64,000 nucleotides of DNA from Marinovum sp048263515 (GCF_048263515.1 NZ_JBLXEC010000009.1:89327-153326), one strand, 5' to 3'; positions 51,458-60,346 are shown, counted from the first letter of the stretch. Program-made: numbers and translations. Notes: generated by a model from the sequence alone, not told the origin.

Positions 51458-53128
51458 TCAATGCGCCGGGTGCTTGTCCCAGTCTTCCTGCTTGGGCAGG
51501 ATTTCGAAGGTGTGCTCCGGCGGCGGGGTCGGCAGGGTCCATTCCAGCGTATCCGCATATTCGTTCCAGTAGTTGTTGCGGTTCTCGCGTGCGCCGCGCA
51601 GCAGCGCCTGGCCCACGATGTAGAAGAACAGCAGGAACGAGGCGAAGGAGATGAACGCACCGATCGACGACCAGAAGTTCCAGGTGGCGAATGCCTCCGG
51701 ATAGTCGATGTAGCGGCGCGGCATGCCCTGGCGGCCAAGGAAGTGCTGCGGGAAGAAGGTCAGGTTGGCACCGATGAAGAACATCCAGAAGTGCACCTGG
51801 GCCAGCTTCTCGTTGTACTGGCGGCCGGTCATCTTGGCGAACCAGAAGTACATGCCGGCAAAGATGCAGAACACCGCGCCGAGGCTCATCACGTAGTGGA
51901 AGTGCGCCACGACGTAATAGGTGTCGTGATAGGCCCGGTCCACGGCTGCCTGCGACAGCACGATGCCGGTCACGCCGCCAACGGTGAAGAGGAAGAGGAA
52001 GCCCATGGCGAAGAGCATCGGCGCCTTGAACTCGATCGAGCCGCCCCACATCGTTGCGATCCACGAGAAGATCTTCACGCCTGTCGGCACGGCGATCACC
52101 ATGGTGGCCAGCATGAAGTAGGACTGCTGGGTCAGCGACATGCCGACGGTGTACATGTGGTGCGCCCAGACGACAAAGCCCAGCGCGCCGATCGCGATGA
52201 TCGCCCAGACCATCGGCAGGTAACCGAAGACGGGCTTGCGCGAGAAGGTGGCGATCACGTGGCTGACGATGCCGAAGCCCGGCAGGATCACGATGTAGAC
52301 TTCCGGGTGGCCGAAGAACCACAGGATGTGCTGGTAGAGGATCGGGTCACCGCCGCCCGACGGGTCGAAGAAGGTCGTCCCGAAGTTGCGGTCGGTCAGC
52401 AGCATGGTGATGGCGCCAGCCAGAACCGGCAGCGACAGAAGGATCAGCCACGCCGTGACGAAGATCGCCCAGGAGAACAGCGGCACCTTGAACAGCGTCA
52501 TGCCGGGCGCGCGCATGTTCAGGAAGGTGGTGATCATGTTGATCGCACCGAGGATCGACGAGGCGCCCGAGACGTGCACCGCAAAGATCGCCAGGTCCAT
52601 CGACAGGCCGCCTTCGTTGGTCGAGAGCGGCGGATAGAGCACCCAGCCCACGCCCGAACCGAGCTGGTCGTTGCCGCCGGGCGACAGGACCGAGCAGACG
52701 GCGAGGGTGGTACCGGCCACATAGAGCCAGAACGACAGGTTGTTCATCCGCGGGAAGGCCATGTCCGGCGCGCCGATCTGCAGTGGCATGAAGTAGTTGC
52801 CGAAGCCGCCGAAGAGCGCGGGAATGACCACGAAGAACATCATCAGGATGCCGTGACCGGTGATCAGCACGTTCCAGAGGTGGCCGTTCGGGGTACAGAC
52901 CGCATCCGAGGCAATCAGGCGGGCGCCTTCCATGCACATGAACTGCACGCCGGGCTCCATGAGCTCCAGACGCATGTAAACGGTGAAAGCCACCGAGATG
53001 AAGCCAGCAAACGCAGAGACGATGAGATACAGGATCCCGATATCTTTGTGATTGGTGGACATGAACCAGCGGGTAAAGAAACCACGCTGATCCTCATGCT
53101 CGTGGCCGTGAATGGCGGCGTCAGCCAT
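51458..53128 (-). CDS. ctaD: Cytochrome c oxidase subunit I, aa3 type
   Basis: Haem-copper subunit of the proton-pumping terminal oxidase. 556 residues, 12 transmembrane helices. It contains the low-spin haem ligand in LITGHGILMMFF, FFGHPEVYIVILPGFG with the D-channel Glu and Cu-B His, the HH pair in WAHHMYTVG, the K-channel stretch SIEFKAPMLFA and the haem ligands in VVAHFHYVMS. This is an A1-type oxidase. AGGAGG precedes the ATG. It is monocistronic here; subunits II and III are elsewhere. An FNR-like box lies about 107 bp upstream. Confidence 0.97.
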   Translation of the reverse strand: MADAAIHGHEHEDQRGFFTRWFMSTNHKDIGILYLIVSAFAGFISVAFTVYMRLELMEPGVQFMCMEGARLIASDAVCTPNGHLWNVLITGHGILMMFFVVIPALFGGFGNYFMPLQIGAPDMAFPRMNNLSFWLYVAGTTLAVCSVLSPGGNDQLGSGVGWVLYPPLSTNEGGLSMDLAIFAVHVSGASSILGAINMITTFLNMRAPGMTLFKVPLFSWAIFVTAWLILLSLPVLAGAITMLLTDRNFGTTFFDPSGGGDPILYQHILWFFGHPEVYIVILPGFGIVSHVIATFSRKPVFGYLPMVWAIIAIGALGFVVWAHHMYTVGMSLTQQSYFMLATMVIAVPTGVKIFSWIATMWGGSIEFKAPMLFAMGFLFLFTVGGVTGIVLSQAAVDRAYHDTYYVVAHFHYVMSLGAVFCIFAGMYFWFAKMTGRQYNEKLAQVHFWMFFIGANLTFFPQHFLGRQGMPRRYIDYPEAFATWNFWSSIGAFISFASFLLFFYIVGQALLRGARENRNNYWNEYADTLEWTLPTPPPEHTFEILPKQEDWDKHPAH

Positions 53129-53234
53129 GTCTCGTGCCTCCTGCTAGACAAAACATGGGCGCATGCACCATAGCCGGCGCCCGGAATCTCCGTCCGGTTC
53201 TAGAATGCACGCCCGAGATCGGCAACGGGTCAGA

Positions 53235-53248
53235 TTGACCTAGATCAA
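53235..53248. promoter_or_regulatory. FNR/FnrL-like box upstream of ctaD
   Basis: TTGACCTAGATCAA matches TTGAT-N4-ATCAA with one change. It is palindromic and lies 107 bp before the ctaD start, placed to alter ctaD transcription with oxygen. Confidence 0.65.
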
Positions 53249-53287
53249 GAAAAAGTGTCGCGGGGGCGGGAGTTCTGCCGCGCGGTG

Positions 53288-53455
53288 TCAGTTCACCGCG
53301 ACCACGAGGCCGACAATGGGAATCAGCAGCGCCGCCAGCCAGAAGGCCAGCCTGCGGTTGTAGAGCGGCGTCGGCAGGTAGCAGTTGCCGCAGACCGATG
53401 CGCCGAAACGCAGGCGGTGGCCACAGCTGGGGCAGCGAAAGAAGCGGCGGGTCAA
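53288..53455 (-). CDS. 55-residue zinc-ribbon membrane protein
   Basis: Found by reading the minus strand: TTG at 53453-53455, stop TGA at 53288-53290. The product begins MTRRFFRCPSCGHRLRFGAS, continues VCGNCYLP (CPxCG and CGNC, a zinc-ribbon knuckle pair) and ends in one transmembrane helix (LAFWLAALLIPIVGLVVAV). GAGG lies about 9 nt before the TTG. It is upstream of ctaD on the same strand, 160 bp away. It is too short to be certain, but the ordered motifs argue for a real gene. Confidence 0.6.
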   Translation of the reverse strand: MTRRFFRCPSCGHRLRFGASVCGNCYLPTPLYNRRLAFWLAALLIPIVGLVVAVN

Positions 53456-53753
53456 GGGGGATACCTCGGGAAATGCGGTTGGGTGGAATGGAGAAAGGTC
53501 TGGGTGGAAGGGGCCGGTGCGAGGGTCAGGGACTTCACGGGAGCCGGAAAGATGGAACCGGACTGAATTGTGAGACAGGTCACGGTTTGTACTGAAATGG
53601 TGTGACGGGCTGGCGGTCCGGTCGGAATTGGGGCGGTCTGTGGGGGGGGCTCGGGGGTTGCTGTGCCGGCAAGGTGCCGCGCGACTTTGGCAAATTTGCG
53701 GCGACGCGCAAGAGAGTGTCTTTGCGGGGAAGATTGGAGGCGGTCGCCGAGGC
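53456..53753. other. Gap of 298 bp, no gene seen
   Basis: G-rich on the plus strand, between the zinc-ribbon start and the lipB stop. No hairpin with a T run and no convincing frame was found. It presumably contains the promoter of the zinc-ribbon gene. Confidence 0.4.
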
Positions 53754-54410
53754 TCAGTCGAACTCGCCGAAGGTCACGTCGAACTGCGCGCGCAGGGCGA
53801 CGTCGAGGTCGTCCATGGTCACCGGCAGCCCGAGATCGACGAGGCTGGTGACCCCGTGTTCGGTGATGCCGCAGGGCACGATGCCGCTGAAATGGCTGAG
53901 GTCCGGCTCGACGTTGATCGAGACGCCGTGGAAGCTCACCCATTTGCGCAGGCGGATGCCGATGGCGGCGATCTTGTCTTCCTGCGGTTGGCCCGTCGCG
54001 CTCAGCGGCTTGTCGCCACGGGTCACCCAGACGCCGACCCGGCCGTCGCGGATCTCGCCCTTGACGTTGAAGGCGTCGAGCGTGGCAATGACCCAGGTCT
54101 CGAGCTGATGCACGAAGCGGCGCACGTCGCGGCCGCGGCGGCCGACGTCGAGCATCACATAGGCCACCCGCTGGCCCGGACCGTGATAGGTGTACTGGCC
54201 GCCGCGCTTGCTGGCGTAGACCGGGAAACGGTCGGGATCGGTCAGATCCTCGATCCGGGCCGAGGTGCCGGCGGTGTAGAGCGGCGGATGTTCGACCAGC
54301 CAGACGGCTTCCTCGGCGCGGCCCTCGGCAATCGCCGCGGCGCGCGTCTCCATGAAACGCACGGCCTCGTCGTAATCGGTCAGGCCGTCTGAGATGATCC
54401 ATTCCACCAT
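53754..54410 (-). CDS. lipB: Lipoyl(octanoyl) transferase
   Basis: Moves octanoate from acyl carrier protein to lipoyl domains, the first step of lipoate assembly. 218 residues with WLVEHPPLYTAGTSA, GGQYTYHGPGQRVAYVMLD, KWVSFHGVSINVEPDL and the acyl-thioester Cys in GIVPCGITEHGVTSL. The start at 54410 begins the conserved domain (MVEWIISDG); the open frame beyond it runs through a dispersed repeat and is not coding. No lipA lies next to it. Confidence 0.95.
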   Translation of the reverse strand: MVEWIISDGLTDYDEAVRFMETRAAAIAEGRAEEAVWLVEHPPLYTAGTSARIEDLTDPDRFPVYASKRGGQYTYHGPGQRVAYVMLDVGRRGRDVRRFVHQLETWVIATLDAFNVKGEIRDGRVGVWVTRGDKPLSATGQPQEDKIAAIGIRLRKWVSFHGVSINVEPDLSHFSGIVPCGITEHGVTSLVDLGLPVTMDDLDVALRAQFDVTFGEFD

Positions 54411-54464
54411 GCCGGTGAGGTACACCGGCGGCGCGCGGGGGAAAAGAGCAAAGCGCCGTTTGGG

Positions 54465-54521
54465 GGCGCTGCCCCCGTCGCCATGGGCGACTCCCCCGAG
54501 GGTATTTTCGGCAAGAGGAAG
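54465..54521 (-). repeat. Dispersed palindrome-containing repeat, copy 3 (inverted)
   Basis: On the minus strand, CTTCCTCTTGCCGAAAATAC is followed by CCTCGGGGGAGTC and, after a short insert, GGGGGCAGCGCCCCC. It is the same family as 6225-6292 and 23200-23255. It lies upstream of lipB. Confidence 0.8.
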
Positions 54522-54631
54522 TTGCAGGGTGGGAGGCTGTGACGGGGGTGGGAAAAAAGTTGCTGGCGGGATGGTTTTCGCTCTTGGCAATGTCGGGGCT
54601 ATTGGCTAAACCCCGCCCACCAGTTCAAAGT

Positions 54632-54718
54632 GCGGTCGTGGCGGAATTGGTAGACGCGCAGCGTTGAGGTCGCTGTGGGGTAACTCCCGTGGAAGTTCGA
54701 GTCTTCTCGACCGCACCA
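54632..54718 (+). tRNA. tRNA-Leu (anticodon GAG)
   Basis: 87 nt including an encoded CCA. The acceptor stem GCGGTCG pairs with CGACCGC, discriminator A. The anticodon stem CAGCG/CGCTG encloses TTGAGGT with anticodon GAG. A long variable arm (TGGGGTAACTCCCGT) and T-arm GTTCGAGTC identify a class II tRNA of leucine type. It reads CUC and CUU codons. Confidence 0.95.
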
Positions 54719-54750
54719 ATTTTCCCTTCGGGGGAAGACAGGTGAACCGA

Positions 54751-54776
54751 AAAAGCCCCTGCTTGTCAGGGGCTTT
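54751..54776. terminator. Bidirectional terminator between tRNA-Leu and the MATE gene
   Basis: The stem AGCCCCTG / CAGGGGCT is flanked by AAAAA on its left side, which gives a strong T run for the minus-strand MATE gene and a weaker TTT for the tRNA. Confidence 0.88.
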
Positions 54777-54833
54777 GGGCGTTTTCAGGGGTGTTTGTCC
54801 CAAAGGGTTGGCCGGGCCCGAAGGCCCGGTGCT

Positions 54834-56198
54834 TCAGTCGTCCGGCGCGCCGGTCTTCCAGGTGCCTTTGGCCACCCGCAGGTGGAAGGGCGGGAATTTC
54901 ACCAGTTCCTCCAGCAGCAACAGCGAGAACACCCAGATCACCGGCAGGTCGAGCCAGAGCACCATGATTGCCGTCGCCGGCACCCGGAAGAGCCATTGCG
55001 ACCAGACGAAGACATGCATGACATAGACCGTGTCGCCGCCCGCCCGCAGGGTATTGCCGCAGATCGCGTTCGACCCCTTGGGGAAGGGCAGGACCAGCAG
55101 GATCGGCAGGAAGCTGAGCAGCGTCGCCTGGGTTGCCGGCGCCAGGTCGGCGTAGATCCAGGGGCTGGCGAGGCAGACCGCGGCATAGAAACAGGCCACC
55201 AGCGCCGCCGCCAGCAGCGCCACGCGCCAGGCATCGGCGAGGAAGGTCTCGAGATCCTCGGGGTCCACGCGCTTGCCCAGCATCTGGCCCACCATGATGC
55301 CGGTGGCCTGCGCCCAGCACATGCCGACGGTGCCCGCCACCTGCACCCAGGGCATGATGATCGTCATCGCGGCGAATTGCGTCACCGGCAGGGTGGCATA
55401 GATCAGCCCGCAGACGTTCATCGCCACGGTGGCGCTGGCAAAGGTGGCGGCAATCGGCAGGGCGAAGACCAGGTGCCGCTTCAGCGAGGCGGCAAAGGTG
55501 CCGTTGCGCCAGCCCGGCGTCTGCAGCAGGTCGCGGCGGGTCCTGAGCAGCACCAGCGCCAGGAAGCCCACCTGCACCAGCGAGGCGAGGGCGCTGCCCA
55601 TCGCGGCGCCTTGCACGCCGAAGGCCGGCAGGCCGAAATGCCCGTGGATCAGGATGACGCTGGTGGTGATGTTGATCGGCACGGCGATGACATAGCTCAG
55701 CGCCGGCAGGCGGGTGTCACCGCAGCCGTTGAAGAAGCCGGTCAGGCATTGGCCCACCGCCTCGGCCAGGATCACGATGGCAAAGACCGAGAGGTAGCCG
55801 CGCGCCTGCTCGGCGATCCAGGCGTCATGCGCCAGGGCGTCGATCGCCGGGCCGGCGGCGAAGGCGAGGACGGCGAGGCCCACGAGGATCACCGCCACGT
55901 TGATGGTGAGCCCGGCAAGCAGCGCCGATTTCAGAAAGACCTTGTCGCCGGAGCCAAAGGCCTGGGCAATGCGGATCTGCGTGGCATTGGAAAAGGCCAC
56001 GATCAGCCCGAGCAGCAGGCCGGCGATCGAGGCCGAGAGGCCGAGCACCGCCACTGCCGATTCACCGAGCGACGAGACCAGCCAGGCGTCGATCACGACA
56101 ATGCCGTGCAGCATGAGGGCCTTGAAGGTCAGCGGCCAGGCGAGGTTGAACACCGCGCGCGTCGAGGGAACATCCCTCGTGAGGGGGAAAGACGTCAT
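54834..56198 (-). CDS. MATE family efflux transporter
   Basis: 454 residues with 12 predicted membrane helices in two halves, the multidrug and toxin extrusion fold (NorM/DinF-like). Landmarks are FNLAWPLTFKALMLHGIVVID near the start, AFSNATQIRIAQAFGSGD, AEAVGQCLTGFFNGCGDTRL and, in the second half, TGIMVGQMLGKR and GNTLRAGGDT. The export substrate is unknown. The start at 56198 follows a poorly defined ribosome site; the longer frame has no conserved residues. It lies 115 bp downstream of the GntR gene on the same strand. Confidence 0.9.
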   Translation of the reverse strand: MTSFPLTRDVPSTRAVFNLAWPLTFKALMLHGIVVIDAWLVSSLGESAVAVLGLSASIAGLLLGLIVAFSNATQIRIAQAFGSGDKVFLKSALLAGLTINVAVILVGLAVLAFAAGPAIDALAHDAWIAEQARGYLSVFAIVILAEAVGQCLTGFFNGCGDTRLPALSYVIAVPINITTSVILIHGHFGLPAFGVQGAAMGSALASLVQVGFLALVLLRTRRDLLQTPGWRNGTFAASLKRHLVFALPIAATFASATVAMNVCGLIYATLPVTQFAAMTIIMPWVQVAGTVGMCWAQATGIMVGQMLGKRVDPEDLETFLADAWRVALLAAALVACFYAAVCLASPWIYADLAPATQATLLSFLPILLVLPFPKGSNAICGNTLRAGGDTVYVMHVFVWSQWLFRVPATAIMVLWLDLPVIWVFSLLLLEELVKFPPFHLRVAKGTWKTGAPDD

Positions 56199-56313
56199 GG
56201 TTACAGGGTCCGTGGATTGCGGCGGCCCGGACGGGTCGTCGGACAGGAAGCCTTTGACGCGGTGGGCGGCGCAAAGGCAAGGGGCAGGGGCGGCGGCACC
56301 GTCCGCTGTCATG

Positions 56314-57000
56314 TCAGTCCGGGGTCTCGAAATACCCGGCGTTGTCGCGTGTGATCTGTTCGAGTGTTGTGTCGAGGCGGGAGAGGTGTTGCATGCCGCG
56401 TTCGACGGCGGTGTCGGGGTCGGCGTTCAGGATGGCGTCGGCGATGGCTTCGTGGTCGGCGAGGAGTTGCGGCATGCGGTCTTCCTTGGCGAGGCCGAGC
56501 AGGCAGAGGCGGTCGACCTTGGCCTTTTCGCCGGCGATCACCTCGAAGGCAAAATCGACGCCGGCGATTTCGCAGAGGGTCTGGTGGAAGGCGTAGTCGA
56601 GCGAGGAGAAGGCGGTGGCGTCGCCGCGCGCCAGCGCCGCGCGCTGGCGGTCGAGCTCGCGGGCGAGCAGGCGGGGCTTGGCGGGGGCGGGGCTGAGGGC
56701 GGCGCGGCGCAGCACCTCGGCCTCGACCGAGGCGCGCACGAAGCGCGACTTCTCGATCTCGCGGGCCGAGAAGCGGCGCACCTCGGTGGCGCGTTGCGGC
56801 CGGATGAGCAGCAGGTCGAGATTGGCGAGCCTCGTGAAGGCATCGCGCACCGGCTGGCGCGAGACGCCGAAGCGGGCGGCGATCTCGGCCTCGGAGATGC
56901 GGTCGCCGGGGCGCAGGCGCAGGGCGTTGATCTCGTCACGCAGGTGGTCGAAGATCTCGTCGACGGCGGTGCGCCTTTCGCTGGGCAGGCTGTGTGGCAT
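56314..57000 (-). CDS. GntR family regulator with FCD domain, likely regulator of the adjacent uronate operon
   Basis: 228 residues: winged helix (LRLRPGDRISEAEIAARFGV, SRQPVRDAFTRLANLDLL) and an FCD domain (FVRASVEAEVLRRAALS, DYAFHQTLCEIAGVDFAFE, DHEAIADAILNADPDTA) with the helical His/Asp metal pocket typical of uronate-responsive members such as UxuR/ExuR. GAGGAG precedes the ATG. It is divergent from the ABC operon across a 249-bp gap containing two near-identical palindromic sites, so self-repression and control of the importer are likely. Confidence 0.9.
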   Translation of the reverse strand: MPHSLPSERRTAVDEIFDHLRDEINALRLRPGDRISEAEIAARFGVSRQPVRDAFTRLANLDLLLIRPQRATEVRRFSAREIEKSRFVRASVEAEVLRRAALSPAPAKPRLLARELDRQRAALARGDATAFSSLDYAFHQTLCEIAGVDFAFEVIAGEKAKVDRLCLLGLAKEDRMPQLLADHEAIADAILNADPDTAVERGMQHLSRLDTTLEQITRDNAGYFETPD

Positions 57001-57106
57001 CCCGGGTCTCCTCTCATCACCGGTCTGGGCCGGCCTGGTGTCCCGGCTGGCGGGGGGCGCCGCGGCGGCCCCGGGGCGGGGCGGTCTGCGCGGCGGCTGA
57101 ACTAGA

Positions 57107-57140
57107 TACTAGTATTCCAGATTTGTTACTAGTATACCAG
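57107..57140. promoter_or_regulatory. Twin operator-like sites, 20 bp apart
   Basis: TACTAGTATTCCAG (57107-57120) and TACTAGTATACCAG (57127-57140) differ at one base and are spaced exactly two helical turns apart. Each is nearly palindromic (CTAGTATACCAG), resembling FCD-type GntR operators. They lie between the divergent gntR and ABC operon starts. Confidence 0.75.
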
Positions 57141-57249
57141 TACCAAGTTAGCCCCGAATCGCGATGACTTGCAACCGATAGGGCGGCGGAGAGCGGATGG
57201 CCTGGCCGAGCGCCGGCCTGACCCCTGGGACGGTAACGGAGGAGAAGTC

Positions 57250-58353
57250 ATGTCGGGAGTTCGTTTGGAGGGCATCGTCAAGGCCTATGGCGCGGTACAG
57301 GTGGTGCATGGCATCGACCTCGAGGTCGCCGAGAAGGAATTTGTCGTGCTGGTGGGCCCTTCGGGCTGCGGCAAGTCGACGACGCTGCGGATGATTGCCG
57401 GTCTCGAGGAGATCTCCGACGGTGACCTGACGATCGACGGGCGGCACGTGAACCGGGTGGCCCCGAAAGACCGCGACGTGGCGATGGTGTTCCAGAACTA
57501 CGCGCTGTACCCGCACCTGAACGTTGCCGACAACATCGCCTTCGGGTTGCGCATCCGCAAGGAAAGCAAGGAACATATCGCGGCCTCGGTCGACGAGGTC
57601 GGCACCATTCTGGGCCTCACGCCCTATCTCGAGCGGCGTCCGGCGGACCTCTCGGGGGGTCAGCGCCAGCGGGTTGCCATGGGCCGGGCCATCGTGCGCC
57701 GCCCCAAGGTCTTCCTGTTCGACGAGCCGCTCTCGAACCTCGATGCCAAGCTGCGCACCCAGATGCGCGCCGAGATCAAGCGGCTGCACAAGCGGCTTGG
57801 TGCGACAAGCATTTACGTGACCCACGACCAGGTCGAGGCGATGACGCTGGCCGACCGCATCGTCGTGATGCATGACGGCCGGATCGAGCAGATCGGCAGC
57901 CCGATGGAGCTCTTCCTCAACCCGGCCAACACCTTCGTCGCGGGCTTTCTGGGCTCGCCGCCGATGAACATGGTCAAGGCGCGGCTGGTGGCGGGCGACC
58001 GCGGCCCGATGGCCGAGTTCGACGGCCAGCGCATCCAGCTGCAGGCGATCCCGTCCCTGCAGAACGCCGTCGGCCGCGAGGTGATCCTGGGCATCCGGCC
58101 CGAGTTCGTCTCGGTCGCCGACCAGGATGATCCGAACAAGGTGACGCTCGATGTCGACCTGGTCGAGACCCTGGGCTCCGAGGCGCTGATCCATGCCAGC
58201 CTGCAGGGCGAGGCCTTCGTGATCCGCACCGACACCGTGGGGCAGATGCACATTCTCGACGGCATCTCGGGCTTCACCATCGATCCCAAGCTGATCAAGG
58301 TGTTCGACGCCGAGACCGGCCAGGCGCTGCCCGGGCAGGTGCTGGAGCAATGA
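57250..58353 (+). CDS. algS: ABC transporter ATPase, AlgS/UgpC-like
   Basis: 367-residue ATPase of a carbohydrate importer. Walker A GPSGCGKSTT, Q-loop VFQNYALYPH, signature LSGGQRQR, Walker B VFLFDEPLSNLD, H-loop VTHDQVEAMT, then a C-terminal TOBE/regulatory domain (about 240-367). This is the MalK/UgpC/AlgS class. Adjacency to AlgM1/M2- and AlgQ-like genes points to the AlgS role. GGAGGAG precedes the ATG, and the stop overlaps the next start (ATGA). It is the first gene of the operon. Confidence 0.85.
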   Translation: MSGVRLEGIVKAYGAVQVVHGIDLEVAEKEFVVLVGPSGCGKSTTLRMIAGLEEISDGDLTIDGRHVNRVAPKDRDVAMVFQNYALYPHLNVADNIAFGLRIRKESKEHIAASVDEVGTILGLTPYLERRPADLSGGQRQRVAMGRAIVRRPKVFLFDEPLSNLDAKLRTQMRAEIKRLHKRLGATSIYVTHDQVEAMTLADRIVVMHDGRIEQIGSPMELFLNPANTFVAGFLGSPPMNMVKARLVAGDRGPMAEFDGQRIQLQAIPSLQNAVGREVILGIRPEFVSVADQDDPNKVTLDVDLVETLGSEALIHASLQGEAFVIRTDTVGQMHILDGISGFTIDPKLIKVFDAETGQALPGQVLEQ

Positions 58354-59354
58354 GCAACGATCCCAACTTCACCACCGCCGCCGGCCCCGCGACCGAGGAG
58401 CTGGTGTTCGACGCCAGCGAGGCGCAGCGCCGCCGCCGGCCCAGCCGCATCGTCCGGGTGGGCGACCACCTTCGCCGCGAATGGCAGCTTTACGTCATGC
58501 TGATCCCGACCATCCTGTGGCTGGCGATCTTCCTCTACAAGCCGATGTACGGGTTGCAGATCGCCTTCAAGGATTACTCGATCTTCCGCGGCGTGGCGAA
58601 CAGCCCCTGGATCGGGCTCGAGCACTTCCAGACGCTGTTTGGCAACGACCAGTTCCTGCGGGCGCTGAAGAACACCATCATCATCTCCTTCTACGGGCTG
58701 ATCTTCGGCTTTCCGATGCCGATCCTGCTGGCCCTGATGTTCAACGAGATCCTCAAGCAGACCTTCAAGAAGACCGCGCAGACCATCGTCTACCTGCCGC
58801 ACTTCGTCTCGTCTGTGATCATCGCGGGCATCGTGATCACGGCCTTCAGCCCCTCCGCGGGGATCGTCAACACCTTCCTCGGCTGGTTCGGGGTGGAACC
58901 GATCTACTTCCTGACCAAGCCGGAATGGTTCCGACCGATCTTTGTCGGCACCGGCATCTGGCAGGAGGCGGGCTTCCAGTCGATCGTCTATCTGGCGGCC
59001 ATCGCCGGGGTCTCTCCGACGCTTTACGAAAGCGCGGTGGTGGACGGTGCCAGCCGCTGGCAGATGATGTGGAAGATCACCCTGCCGTCGATCCTGCCGA
59101 CGATCATCATCATGCTGATCATCCGCATCGGCAACATGCTGGAGGTGAGCTTCGAGATGATCATCCTGCTCTACCAGCCGGCGACCTATCAGACCGCCGA
59201 TGTCGTCAACACCTACATCTATCGCCAGGGTATCCAGGGCGGCCAGTACGACCTTGCCGCAGCTGCGGGCCTGTTCAACGCGGTGGTGGCCTTTGTCCTG
59301 GTGATGACGGCGAACGCGATCTCCAAGCGCTTCTCGCGCACGTCGCTCTGGTAA
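58350..59354 (+). CDS. algM1: ABC importer permease, AlgM1/LplB type
   Basis: 334 residues with an N-terminal cytoplasmic extension of about 45 residues and six membrane helices. It has the LplB/AlgM1 signature YKPMYGLQIAFKDYSIF after helix 1 and the EAA coupling loop YESAVVDGASRWQMMWKITL. It overlaps the ATPase gene by four bases. Together with the next permease it forms the channel. Oligosaccharide importers of this class include the alginate system of Sphingomonas sp. A1. Confidence 0.85.
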   Translation: MSNDPNFTTAAGPATEELVFDASEAQRRRRPSRIVRVGDHLRREWQLYVMLIPTILWLAIFLYKPMYGLQIAFKDYSIFRGVANSPWIGLEHFQTLFGNDQFLRALKNTIIISFYGLIFGFPMPILLALMFNEILKQTFKKTAQTIVYLPHFVSSVIIAGIVITAFSPSAGIVNTFLGWFGVEPIYFLTKPEWFRPIFVGTGIWQEAGFQSIVYLAAIAGVSPTLYESAVVDGASRWQMMWKITLPSILPTIIIMLIIRIGNMLEVSFEMIILLYQPATYQTADVVNTYIYRQGIQGGQYDLAAAAGLFNAVVAFVLVMTANAISKRFSRTSLW

Positions 59355-59366
59355 GGGGGGAAGACC

Positions 59367-60248
59367 ATGACCAACATGAATCTCTATTCACGTGGCGACA
59401 AGATGTTCGTCATCCTGAACATGGTGCTGATCGGGCTCTTCACCCTCTCGACGCTCTATCCGTTCATCTACATCGCCTCGCTGTCGATGAGCACCGGCTT
59501 CGAGGCCCGCGCCGGCAACGTCATCCTGACGCCGGTGGGCTTCACGCTGGAGGCCTACAAGCAGGTGCTCTCCGAGCCGCTGTTCTGGACGTCCTACATG
59601 AACACGTTCATCTACACGATCGGCGGCACGATCATGAGCCTGCTGTTCATCATCCCCGGCGCCTATGCGCTGTCCAAGCCGCAGCTTTACGGCCGGCGGT
59701 TCTGGAACCTGGTGGTGGCGTTCACCATGTGGTTCAACGCCGGTCTGATCCCGTTCTTCCTGAACATGCGCGATCTGGGCCTGCTCGACAGCTACTTCGG
59801 CATCATCATCGGCTTTGCGGTCAACGGCTTCAACATCATCCTGCTCAGGAACTTCTTCGAGGGCATTCCGCAGTCCTTCGAAGAGGCCGCCCGGATGGAC
59901 GGCGCCAACGAGTTCCAGGTGCTGTGGAAGGTCTACATGCCGCTGTCGAAGCCGGCGATTGCCACGGTGGCGCTGTTCTGCATCGTCTCGCGCTGGAACG
60001 GCTTCTTCTGGGCGATGGTGCTGTTGCAGGACGAAGAGAAGATCCCGCTGCAGGTCTACCTGCGCAAGGTGATCTCCGAGCTCTCGGATGACGAGGAATT
60101 TGCCACCTCGCTGCTGACCGCGGCCTATTCGGTCGAGACCGTCACCGCCGCGATCATCGTCTGCTCGATCATCCCGATCCTCTGCATCTACCCGTTCCTG
60201 CAGAAGTACTTCTCCAAGGGCATCCTGCTGGGAGGCGTCAAGGAGTGA
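59367..60248 (+). CDS. algM2: ABC importer permease, AlgM2/YtcP type
   Basis: 293 residues, six membrane helices. LSTLYPFIYIASLSMS follows helix 1 and the EAA loop is SFEEAARMDGANEFQVLWKV. It matches the YtcP/AlgM2 family, which always pairs with LplB/AlgM1-type partners. Its length equals my recollection of AlgM2. It starts 12 bp after the first permease with GGGGGGAAGA upstream. Confidence 0.85.
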   Translation: MTNMNLYSRGDKMFVILNMVLIGLFTLSTLYPFIYIASLSMSTGFEARAGNVILTPVGFTLEAYKQVLSEPLFWTSYMNTFIYTIGGTIMSLLFIIPGAYALSKPQLYGRRFWNLVVAFTMWFNAGLIPFFLNMRDLGLLDSYFGIIIGFAVNGFNIILLRNFFEGIPQSFEEAARMDGANEFQVLWKVYMPLSKPAIATVALFCIVSRWNGFFWAMVLLQDEEKIPLQVYLRKVISELSDDEEFATSLLTAAYSVETVTAAIIVCSIIPILCIYPFLQKYFSKGILLGGVKE

Positions 60249-60257
60249 GCCATTGCC

Positions 60258-60307
60258 CCCGGCCTTCGGGCCGGGCGCCAGGACCCGGGGACCATGCCCC
60301 CGGGACC
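60258..60307 (+). other. Two hairpins between permease and binding-protein genes
   Basis: CCCGGCCTTCGGGCCGGG (60258-60275, cUUCGg tetraloop) is followed by an imperfect CCCGGGG / CCCCCGGG hairpin near 60284-60304. Such structures often cause partial termination or protect the downstream message so that the binding protein is made in excess. Confidence 0.6.
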
Positions 60308-60346
60308 CCGACCAAACCAGTCACATTCGCATAAAGGGAGGACACC

